Source: Actinomycetes bacterium (GTDB lineage: Bacteria > Actinomycetota > Acidimicrobiia > Acidimicrobiales > JAJYXR01). Taken from it: DNA of 64,000 nt. The translations under genes and the position numbers were made by a program. Location of the stretch: NCBI GenBank assembly GCA_021801795.1, contig JAJYXR010000006.1:1-64000 (forward strand), written 5' to 3'. A model generated the notes under the pieces. The model was not told the origin of the DNA, did not search any database, and saw nothing but the letters and a program-made list of their open reading frames with translations. Each line of letters opens with the position of its first letter. Position 1 is the first letter of the stretch. Positions 57,298-64,000 of this stretch are shown in pieces.

Positions 57298-57404
57298 GCG
57301 GCCGTCGCCGACCGCCTGGCTGATCGGAAAACCCTGAACGGCTGGGTCGAACGCTGGGAGCTGCTGGGAGCTGGGTTCCCGATCCTGGGTTCCCAGCGCA
57401 ACGG

Positions 57405-58820
57405 TCACCCAGACCTCGGGAATGTCGGCAGCATCACCAACCCCGGTAGGGCTCCCGGCAGCGCATCCATGCTCACTCCAACGGCTCCAGAGGCAGCCAG
57501 CTCCAGCGGTAGGCCTCCGACCGGCCGACCGGGTGCCTGAGCGATGTAGATGGTGGCCCGCGGTCCCAACACCACCTCCCGCAGGCCTCTCAGCGGCCTC
57601 GGCCCGCCAGCAGACACCGCGCTCACCGTCAGCCTGACCGTCCTGCCGGCGAGGTTCTCGACGCCGAGGTCGCCCGCGCCGGCTCCGGGAAATGGCACAG
57701 CGGGCACCAGCCACCTACTGGCACCCAGCGCTGCTCCGAAGGAGACCCCGTATCGCGGGACGCCCGGTGGTGAAGGTGCAGAGACCGTACGTTCCACTAC
57801 TACCCCCACGCCGTTGGTGGAGACGATGCTCATGGAGTAAGGGACACCGGCGGGTAGCCGTCGCTCCGAAGTGGCCTCGAGGCTTACTACCGAGTTTCCT
57901 GGCACCACACGGCGGAATGCAGCCTTCACCCCACCTGGCATCACGGCTACGAGGCGCAGCCGGGCCGGTGTCTGCGAAGGATCGTAGAGGTGGAACCCGA
58001 CGCTGGAGCCGGCTGCGTCGATGCTGAGAGGGAAGGACCAGGAGGTGGACGGCTCCGGGTCGCCCAGTCGCAGCCCGATCCCAGGCGGCCCGCCCGGCCC
58101 CGGTTGCTCGAGCTCCGTCGCCACCACGCTGCCCGACAGTGCATCGACGATGCCAGCCGCCACCGGGTCGCTCGGCAGGGCCGCCCCCACGTCGATCACC
58201 TGCAGCGCACCGGGAGCCAGCACCACGCCCTCCAGGGCCGACGGCTGCACCACCCCGGTGGGGGTGACGAAGGACAGGTCGACCACAGCGGGGGTGGCTC
58301 CCGGGTCCATGAGAGCCAGGTTCAGCGTGGCCCCATGGGCAGTGGAGCCTTCCGCGAAGTACCACTGCGACGACGCGCTCGACGCGCACGGGGTCGTGCC
58401 CCAGCGCCCCGGACCGCCCAGCACCTCGCTCACCGCCGCGCCCCCTCCGCCGAACAGCACCGTCGCCCCGACCCAAGGGCCCATGACCAGGTTCGCCGGC
58501 ACCGCCGAGATCTGACCTCCTGCGGGAACGCTCAGCGTCGTGCTCCGGTGCTCGCCCGTGGAGCTGACAGCCGTCAGTGTCGCCGGTAGCGTCTGGTCAC
58601 TCCAGTTAGTGAGCACCACCCTCGCAGGAAGGGGCCCGGCGGAACCCGTGCCCCCAGGGCAGGTCCACTGGGAAGACTGGGCTGCAGCTGAGGCCACCAC
58701 GTCAGCTACCGCGGGTTGGTAGCCCGTGTGTGCGGCCGCTCCCCTGCTCACCACCGAATCCACTACTGGGATCCCGACGATCACCACCAGGATCACCACC
58801 ACTACTGCCAGCCGCCTCAT
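57405..58820 (-). CDS. DUF5719-like exported protein
   Basis: A 471-aa protein with an N-terminal membrane helix (VVVVILVVIVGIPVVDSVVS, about 5-24) and a long beta-rich extracytoplasmic part. WTCPGGTGSAG and SQWYFAEGSTAHGATLNLAL match what I recall of DUF5719 proteins, which are encoded next to large glycosyltransferases in actinobacteria. ATG 58818-58820 overlaps the stop of the upstream glycosyltransferase gene (ATGA), so the two are made together. Function unknown; a partner for the glycosyltransferase is likely. Confidence 0.72.
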   Translation of the reverse strand: MRRLAVVVVILVVIVGIPVVDSVVSRGAAAHTGYQPAVADVVASAAAQSSQWTCPGGTGSAGPLPARVVLTNWSDQTLPATLTAVSSTGEHRSTTLSVPAGGQISAVPANLVMGPWVGATVLFGGGGAAVSEVLGGPGRWGTTPCASSASSQWYFAEGSTAHGATLNLALMDPGATPAVVDLSFVTPTGVVQPSALEGVVLAPGALQVIDVGAALPSDPVAAGIVDALSGSVVATELEQPGPGGPPGIGLRLGDPEPSTSWSFPLSIDAAGSSVGFHLYDPSQTPARLRLVAVMPGGVKAAFRRVVPGNSVVSLEATSERRLPAGVPYSMSIVSTNGVGVVVERTVSAPSPPGVPRYGVSFGAALGASRWLVPAVPFPGAGAGDLGVENLAGRTVRLTVSAVSAGGPRPLRGLREVVLGPRATIYIAQAPGRPVGGLPLELAASGAVGVSMDALPGALPGLVMLPTFPRSG

Positions 58821-61810
58821 GGCACGCGCCGTGTGTCTGCATCGGGCCGGGCCCGGCGGAGGACCAGGAGCGCGGCCAGCAGGGCAGCCCATGCGAGGAT
58901 CTCCAGTGAGGACTCCAGGGCCGTCGAGACAGACGCTCCAGCGTCGCTCGCGCCCGAGACCACGAGCGGCGGGGATGTGGGGTCCGCGAAGACCACGTAT
59001 CCACCTTCGCCTACCAGCTCCCTCAGGTCGCTCTGGGCTCGGAGCGCCTGCACCGTGGTGCTCTCTGACGCGAAAACCTGAGGTTGCTGCAGACCGGGGA
59101 TCGCGGGAGCAGCCGACTGGACCACCACCACGTAGCGAATCTGGTAAGGCGCCATCAGGGCGCCCAGGCGGACCGTCGAGCCGCTCTCGGCCAGCCCTAT
59201 GTCATCTACCAGCGCGCTCGAGGTACCGGGCGAGGATCCAGGCCACAGGGAACCCGGCCCCGGCATACCGCCCCCGCTCAGGGAATATGCGAGCCCGGGG
59301 CGGATCGGCCAGCTCTCTCCGAGAAGCACACGCGGATCGCCCAGCCATAGCACCCGCCCTGAGGAAGCCGGGGGTCTGTCCAGCCAGGAGAGTGCCTGAC
59401 GGTACCCGACACTGGGAAGGTCGAATCTGCCCGTCTCCATGCTTGCCAACGACGGCAGGATGCCAAGGACGAGGAAGAGCCCCGCCACCGCCGTAGCCGC
59501 CTGACGCCACCCGAAGCGATACGCGCTCAGATCCTTTTCGAAGGAAGCCACGCCGAGGCCGACGCTGAATGCCAGTGCGGCCGCGGCAATGGCGACCATC
59601 ACGCTCTGCGAGGCCGCGAAGCCACCTAGCCAGCCGCGGCCCGAGAGCCAGGCGATCCCGAACGCCAGAAGCGCCACAGTCCAGGCCCGCGTAGCCCAGC
59701 TGAAGCGCCAACCGGTGGCTATCAGGATAGCCAGGGCAGCCGCGATCGGAATACCCCAGGCAAGCGGGGTGTCGCCGAGCGGCCCTATCCCCAGGTGGAG
59801 CAGGCTCCCCCAGCTGGGTGCGCTGGCCGGCTCCAGCGCCGCAGTCCCCAGCTCAGCCAACCGGTACTGGCCTGCTATCAGGTGAATGGACCAGGGAGCC
59901 AGCAGTAGAACGGTGGTCACCGTGGCCAGCGCCCCCACCCAGGCCAGTCGCCTGGAGCTCATGATCGCCCCAGGCCCTCCCCCGAGCAGTCCCCCCAGAG
60001 CCAGACCGGCGGTCGCGACCGGGATCATGAGGAGGGTGGCCGGTGCCAGGGCACCGGCCAATGCTCCGACCAAACCCAGCCAGAGGACTTGGCGGGCCAC
60101 TGCCAGACGGGTGGGAGCCACCTCATCTTCATCTCCGGACCCCGCATCCCGGTCGTCCTCGCGGCGCAGCCGCCCGAAGGGAACTGCTCCGCTAGCTCGT
60201 GCGAGCCCCGCGAGAATCCAGGGGGCAGCAGCGTATCCGATCAGCCCTTCCATCCTGCCCGTGGCTAGGGCGTCGTAAGGGAGGGGAACAAGCAGGTACA
60301 CGATTCCTGCCACGAGGCGTCCTCGCTGGGACCCGATGCTCCTCACCAGCCGGGCGGCCCCGATTGCCCCCAGGGGGATGCAGCCGAGCAGCACGACCTT
60401 GGCCGCGAGTCCCATACCGCCCACCAGCAGCATCCCGAGGAGACCCAGGATCGCCGCCCCTGGGGGCCCCGGTGCCGGTATGCCTACACCCACGTTCGGC
60501 CATCCCGCGAAAAAGCCCTTTACGAGGCCGGTCCAAGAGCCCAGGGGCAGCCAGTCCCCCACTACCGGCAGCGGGCCAGCTATCAGCTGGCGAGCGCCCA
60601 CCAGGACGATCAGCCCGGCGACGATCCAGACGGTGGTTCGCAGCCACACGTCCTTTGACTGACCCGGTCCATCAGGCTCTGCCATCCTGAGCGGCGAGAG
60701 CTCGCCTCGGTGCGCGACATGCAGACCATGGGTGACCGCCCGGCGCAGGTACACGGTAAGGCGCGCGCTTCCATGGAGCTGCATATGCCTGATATCGGCG
60801 TCGCTGCGATGGCGCGTCGCTGCCACCCTGGCCCGCTCCGCACGGATGTCACCGAGCATCACGAGGTTCCACCACCAGGCCCCTATGACCGCCCGTGCCC
60901 GGTCGCCGTGGCCGGCCAGCAGGGCCACCAGCACCTCTCCTATGGCCAGCAGGACTGCCTGTGGCAGTACACGAAGGAGCCTGAGGCGGCCGTAGGACTT
61001 CAGCATCGCCCTCAGCTCATGGCGGCGCTGCAGGTACTGGAGGCTGGCACCTCCGGCGACCTCCCGGCGCCCCGATGCCGTCAGCTCCATATGTCGAACC
61101 CGGGCCTCTGGAGCCACTACCACGCGAGCGCCGAGCACCTGGGCGCGCCATGACAGATCCAGGTCCTCGCCCAGAGCGACGATCTTCGGGTCGAACCCGC
61201 CCAGCTCGCCGAAGAGATCCGCTCTTACCAACATGCACCCTCCAGGTGCCACGAACACGTCCCTCACGGTGTCGTGCTGACCCCTGTCCATCTCCCCAGG
61301 CTCCACCCGGTCGACGACTGCGCCAGTCTTGTCGGCAGCCATACCTACATGCAGGAGCATCTCGGGATGCTCGTACGCCACCATCTTCGGCGTCACGATC
61401 CCCGCGTTCGATCTATAGGCCTCCTCGACCATCACGTGGAGAGCCGAGGGATCGGGGGCGATGTCGTCATGGCAGATCCAGAGAAAGTCAGCCCCCTCCA
61501 CCATCCCTATGGCCGCGTTCGCGCTCGCTCCGAAGCCCAGGTTCTCCTCGAGGCGTCTCACGTAGGCGTTCGGAAGGACCCTCGCAATACGCTCCGACGG
61601 GTCCTCCGCACTGGCGGCATCGAGGACGAGCACGGCGAACTGCGGGTAATCCTGGCCTCCTATCGCCCTGAGTGCCTCCTCCAGCCAGGGTCCCGGGTCG
61701 TGCGTTACCACCACCGCCAGCACCACGGGAACCGGCGTCTCGGCCTCCTCTGCGGGGTCGAGCGGCTCTGCGGGGTCGAGCGGCTCTGCGGGGTCGAGCG
61801 GCTGGCTCAC
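58817..61810 (-). CDS. Giant membrane-bound family 2 glycosyltransferase
   Basis: A 997-aa protein. The N-terminal third is a GT2 domain: VLAVVVTHDPGPWLEEALRA, ENLGFGASANAAIG, WICHDDIAPDPSAL (DxD-like), FGELGGFDPKIVALGEDLDL. About a dozen hydrophobic helices follow (from about residue 370), then an extracytoplasmic segment and a last helix near the end. The architecture suits synthesis and export of a cell-envelope polysaccharide. The N-terminus has three PLDPAE repeats from an 18-bp DNA repeat. GTG start. Confidence 0.85.
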   Translation of the reverse strand: MSQPLDPAEPLDPAEPLDPAEEAETPVPVVLAVVVTHDPGPWLEEALRAIGGQDYPQFAVLVLDAASAEDPSERIARVLPNAYVRRLEENLGFGASANAAIGMVEGADFLWICHDDIAPDPSALHVMVEEAYRSNAGIVTPKMVAYEHPEMLLHVGMAADKTGAVVDRVEPGEMDRGQHDTVRDVFVAPGGCMLVRADLFGELGGFDPKIVALGEDLDLSWRAQVLGARVVVAPEARVRHMELTASGRREVAGGASLQYLQRRHELRAMLKSYGRLRLLRVLPQAVLLAIGEVLVALLAGHGDRARAVIGAWWWNLVMLGDIRAERARVAATRHRSDADIRHMQLHGSARLTVYLRRAVTHGLHVAHRGELSPLRMAEPDGPGQSKDVWLRTTVWIVAGLIVLVGARQLIAGPLPVVGDWLPLGSWTGLVKGFFAGWPNVGVGIPAPGPPGAAILGLLGMLLVGGMGLAAKVVLLGCIPLGAIGAARLVRSIGSQRGRLVAGIVYLLVPLPYDALATGRMEGLIGYAAAPWILAGLARASGAVPFGRLRREDDRDAGSGDEDEVAPTRLAVARQVLWLGLVGALAGALAPATLLMIPVATAGLALGGLLGGGPGAIMSSRRLAWVGALATVTTVLLLAPWSIHLIAGQYRLAELGTAALEPASAPSWGSLLHLGIGPLGDTPLAWGIPIAAALAILIATGWRFSWATRAWTVALLAFGIAWLSGRGWLGGFAASQSVMVAIAAAALAFSVGLGVASFEKDLSAYRFGWRQAATAVAGLFLVLGILPSLASMETGRFDLPSVGYRQALSWLDRPPASSGRVLWLGDPRVLLGESWPIRPGLAYSLSGGGMPGPGSLWPGSSPGTSSALVDDIGLAESGSTVRLGALMAPYQIRYVVVVQSAAPAIPGLQQPQVFASESTTVQALRAQSDLRELVGEGGYVVFADPTSPPLVVSGASDAGASVSTALESSLEILAWAALLAALLVLRRARPDADTRRVP
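61748..61801. repeat. 18-bp tandem repeat at glycosyltransferase start
   Basis: CTCTGCGGGGTCGAGCGG three times perfectly, at 61748, 61766 and 61784. It encodes Pro-Leu-Asp-Pro-Ala-Glu units directly after the start codon region of the GT2 protein. Confidence 0.95.
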
Positions 61811-61914
61811 GACAAAGCTCGGCGGGGGCTGGCGGCGTTCGCCATCGGAGAGGTCACCAGGCGAACGAGGCTACCTCCTGGGTCGAGCCATTCCCACCCA
61901 CTCGCGAAAAGTGC

Positions 61915-61951
61915 TTGCAATCGTTAGCACCATCGGATACAATAGTTAGCA
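61915..61951 (+). promoter_or_regulatory. Promoter of the coiled-coil protein gene
   Basis: TTGCAA (61915-61920), a 17-base spacer and TACAAT (61938-61943) form a near-consensus housekeeping promoter, in locally AT-rich DNA. GTTAGCA occurs at 61923-61929 inside the spacer and 61945-61951 just past the -10, 22 bases apart, a possible repressor site. Confidence 0.65.
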
Positions 61952-62029
61952 GTTCGGTTCCGCTCCGGAGGAGGGGCGCCGCTGCCGAGGCCGGTCAGAG
62001 GGTCGGCCTCTACGACAAGGAGATAAGAG

Positions 62030-62398
62030 ATGCCCGAGTTCAAGGACGTCACCGACGAGATCACTAAGACAGCCCGGGACGCGGCCTACGTAGCGGTAGG
62101 CCTCGGTGTGCTGGGATTCCAGCGCGCCCAGGTGCGGCGTCAGGAGCTGCTGAAGCGCCTGTCGGAGCCTCGTGGACGCATCGAGGACCGGATCACCGAG
62201 GTGCGCGCCGAGGTGGCGAAGCGAGCGAAGACCGTAGACGGGAAGGTCGAGACCGCCATTGACCGCCTGGAGGCCACCCTGGAGCCCATCGAGGAGCGCC
62301 TTCCCGCCCAGGCTCGTGAGCTGGTGAAGCAGGCCCACGTCCAGGCTCGTGAGGTACGCCAGCAGATCTGGAACCTCCTCGCCAGCGACGCCGCCTGA
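62030..62398 (+). CDS. Small coiled-coil protein
   Basis: A 122-aa protein, largely alpha-helical and charged, with long heptad-like stretches (EDRITEVRAEVAKRAKTVDG, VETAIDRLEATLEPIEERLP) resembling apolipoprotein- or phasin-like helices. A short hydrophobic segment AAYVAVGLGVLGF is near residues 18-30. AAGGAG sits ten bases before the ATG. I recognise no named family. Own strong promoter upstream and a strong hairpin downstream suggest a monocistronic, well-expressed gene. Confidence 0.75.
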   Translation: MPEFKDVTDEITKTARDAAYVAVGLGVLGFQRAQVRRQELLKRLSEPRGRIEDRITEVRAEVAKRAKTVDGKVETAIDRLEATLEPIEERLPAQARELVKQAHVQAREVRQQIWNLLASDAA

Positions 62399-62501
62399 TC
62401 AAAGCCGCCGGCTGTCGGTCCCCCTACCGGTAGCCGTGCCGGACCGTCCAAGCCCCCGCAGGGCGGTCCCGGACCGGTCCCCCCTGGCCGGTCCACCCCA
62501 C

Positions 62502-62536
62502 CGGACAACCTGCCGCGCACCGGCAGGTTGTCCGGC
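62502..62536. terminator. Perfect 15-bp hairpin between convergent genes
   Basis: CCGGACAACCTGCCG (62502-62516), loop CGCAC, CGGCAGGTTGTCCGG (62522-62536): a perfect stem between the convergent coiled-coil and epimerase genes. No T-run, as usual in high-GC actinobacteria; a bidirectional terminator is likely. Confidence 0.75.
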
Positions 62537-62547
62537 TCTATGGGGTG

Positions 62548-63453
62548 TCATAGGGCTGCATCAGACTTCTCACGCCAGTAGCCGAGGACGTCGGCGAGCG
62601 TCTCGTCGAGCGTCTTTCGTGGCTCCCACCCTGTAGTGGAGACGAGCAGGCTGGGATCTCCGCGCAGGACCGGGAGATCCACGGGCCTGACGAGCGCAGG
62701 ATCCACCTCGAGGGACAAACCGCCTCCGGCCAGATCGACCAGGCGTTCGGCTATCTTCGAGATGGCCACGTCCCGGCCGGAGCAGACGTTATAGACGGCC
62801 CCGGGTGATCCCTGCAGGACCAGCAGCCGGTATGCGCGAACGACGTCGCGAACGTCGGTCAGGTCGCGCCTCGCGGAGAGATTACCCACGGGGATGGTCC
62901 GCTGTCCCGAGCGCTGGGCAGCGACCACCCTCGAGGCAAGTGCGCTGACGGCGAAGTCGGCTGACTGACCGGGACCCACATGGTTGAAGGGGCGCACCCG
63001 GATCACCTTCAGACCGCTGCCGAGATAGGCCTGAACACCCAGGTACTCGGCTGCGACCTTGCTGGCGGCATAGGGGGTTGCCGGCCGGAGCTGCGCCTCC
63101 TCCCCGAGGGGAAGCTCCTCCTCGCTGACGGGGCCATAGACCTCAGCGGAGCTGGTGAGCAGGACAATGGGTGGCCTCTCGCAGGATATGGCCGCCTGGA
63201 GAAGGTTCAGGGTGCCCACCGCGTTCACCTCGAAGACCCTGGCGGGATCGTCCCACGATCTGCCCACATGGCTGAAGGCCGCCATGTGGTAGACCACGTC
63301 GGGTGCTTTCGCCACGAGCACTCGACGTAGGCTCTCACCGTCTCGGACATCGGTCTCCCGATCTATCAGGATTACCTCGTCACCCGCCTCGGTCAGGTAA
63401 GCGGCCAGCCAGGTGCCCACGAAGCCGTTGCCGCCGGTTATCAGCGCTCGCAC
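62548..63453 (-). CDS. NAD-dependent sugar epimerase/reductase (GMD/Rmd-like)
   Basis: A 301-aa extended SDR acting on nucleotide sugars. ALITGGNGFVGTWLAAYL (Gly-rich NAD loop), VVYHMAAFSHVGRSW, LLTSSAEVYG (catalytic Ser), TPYAASKVAAEYLG (Tyr-Lys pair), RPFNHVGPGQ, LSARRDLTDVRDVVRAYRLL. The last two motifs are typical of GDP-mannose dehydratase and GDP-6-deoxy-lyxo-hexulose reductase. Followed by the next gene in the glycan cluster (glycosyltransferase) on the same strand. Exact substrate is not proven. Confidence 0.85.
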   Translation of the reverse strand: MRALITGGNGFVGTWLAAYLTEAGDEVILIDRETDVRDGESLRRVLVAKAPDVVYHMAAFSHVGRSWDDPARVFEVNAVGTLNLLQAAISCERPPIVLLTSSAEVYGPVSEEELPLGEEAQLRPATPYAASKVAAEYLGVQAYLGSGLKVIRVRPFNHVGPGQSADFAVSALASRVVAAQRSGQRTIPVGNLSARRDLTDVRDVVRAYRLLVLQGSPGAVYNVCSGRDVAISKIAERLVDLAGGGLSLEVDPALVRPVDLPVLRGDPSLLVSTTGWEPRKTLDETLADVLGYWREKSDAAL

Positions 63454-63507
63454 GGCTCGACCTTAGTGTGTTCAGGCGCTGACCCACCCTGTGTGCAGGT
63501 GGCTTCC

Positions 63508-64000
63508 TCAACCGACACTGCCACCCCTGGCGCTGGGGCGATCCCCGGCGGCGGCAAGCGCCGCCCGGTAAGCCGATATGTGGCCAGCCGCGCTCGCCTC
63601 CCAGGTGTAGGACGCCGCTGTATCGAGCCCCAACTCGCGCTTCGCACTGGCTTCGCTCCCACCTGCGAGGGCGCCTTCGATGGCTTCGGCCAGCGAGGTC
63701 GCGGAGCCAGCTTCTGCCAGCCATGCGGCACCACCGGCTAACTCTGCCATAGCAGTTGCACGGGTGGTCACCAGCTGCGTGCCGCAGGCAAGTGCCTCGA
63801 GCGCGGGAAGCCCGAAGCCCTCCTCCATTGCCGGATAGACCACCGCAGATGCACCTCGTAGGAGCGCTGGTACATCGTCTCGTGGAACGTAACCCAGGCG
63901 TATCACCCGCTCAGCATGACGGGCAGCCCTGATGGCCGCGTCGACCTCCTGGGATCCCCAGCCCGGCGCTCCAGCGAGCACGAGTACCAGCTCCGGCCTG
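63508..64000 (-). CDS. Group 1 glycosyltransferase, C-terminal part (runs off right edge)
   Basis: The last 163 codons of a GT4-type glycosyltransferase. RPELVLVLAGAPGWGS, RHAERVIRLGYVPRDDVPAL, GASAVVYPAMEEGFGLPALE (the E-x7-E donor-sugar motif EEGFGLPALE) and TTRATAMAELAGGAAWLAEA are characteristic of the nucleotide-sugar-binding domain. The start and acceptor domain lie beyond the window. With the epimerase it probably builds a surface polysaccharide. Confidence 0.85.
   Translation of the reverse strand, partial: RPELVLVLAGAPGWGSQEVDAAIRAARHAERVIRLGYVPRDDVPALLRGASAVVYPAMEEGFGLPALEALACGTQLVTTRATAMAELAGGAAWLAEAGSATSLAEAIEGALAGGSEASAKRELGLDTAASYTWEASAAGHISAYRAALAAAGDRPSARGGSVG

Overview
The window is high-GC chromosomal DNA from an actinomycete-type bacterium. 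The evidence is strong GC bias at third codon positions, many GTG starts, frequent 4-base GTGA/ATGA stop-start overlaps, a fused 2-oxoglutarate decarboxylase/dehydrogenase of the mycobacterial KGD type, and the actinobacterial gene order phosphomannomutase - Trm112-like - sugar isomerase - ahcY. An Acidimicrobiia-like lineage is my best guess. That is inference from gene content; no rRNA is present to test it.

Region by region. (1) 1-3.9 kb is a looser, gene-poor block that looks acquired: the start of a DUF3644 gene, an atypical tryptophanyl-tRNA synthetase with a structured leader, and a SIR2-like protein with iterated GTAGGGC boxes upstream, ending at the 3' side of a tRNA-Ala(CGC) gene. 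(2) 4-6.7 kb carries membrane proteins and an ABC ATPase. (3) 6.7-10.8 kb is an assimilatory sulfate-reduction locus: cysH divergent from cysD-cysN and a precorrin-2 dehydrogenase. (4) 10.7-19.2 kb holds an aldehyde dehydrogenase, a 37-aa membrane miniprotein, an acetyltransferase, an SDR, a lipoprotein, a flippase-like membrane protein, a zinc dehydrogenase, a stand-alone carboxyltransferase and a PH/SHOCT membrane protein. (5) 19.3-26.1 kb has cell-wall genes (a membrane-anchored murF, frameshifted as read, and ddl), a hydrolase, a UvrD-like helicase, xthA and fabZ. (6) 26.2-30 kb is a type IV pilin-like operon behind an AT-rich promoter with three phased repeats. (7) 30.2-40.7 kb has kgd, a hydrolase, an acyl-CoA dehydrogenase and acyl-CoA ligase pair, a sugar nucleotidyltransferase and an ABC exporter. 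(8) 40.8-47 kb is the ftsX-ftsE-prfB-secA-hpf block. (9) 47.6-61.8 kb carries ahcY, sugar-phosphate enzymes, a large polytopic membrane protein, a CPBP protease, ftsH, and a DUF5719/giant glycosyltransferase pair. (10) 62-64 kb has a small coiled-coil protein, a nucleotide-sugar epimerase/reductase and the end of a glycosyltransferase.

The most striking window-wide feature is the number of short tandem repeats. In-frame arrays with units of 12, 18, 24 or 27 bp interrupt or extend CysN, an SDR, a PH-domain protein, MurF, KGD (twice) and a glycosyltransferase. Other arrays (20 bp, 27 bp, GC-rich) sit at gene ends or between genes. Inside genes the unit length is always a multiple of three. The one place where the frame is lost is the G-run-containing array in murF. 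No complete mobile element, CRISPR array or rRNA gene was found.
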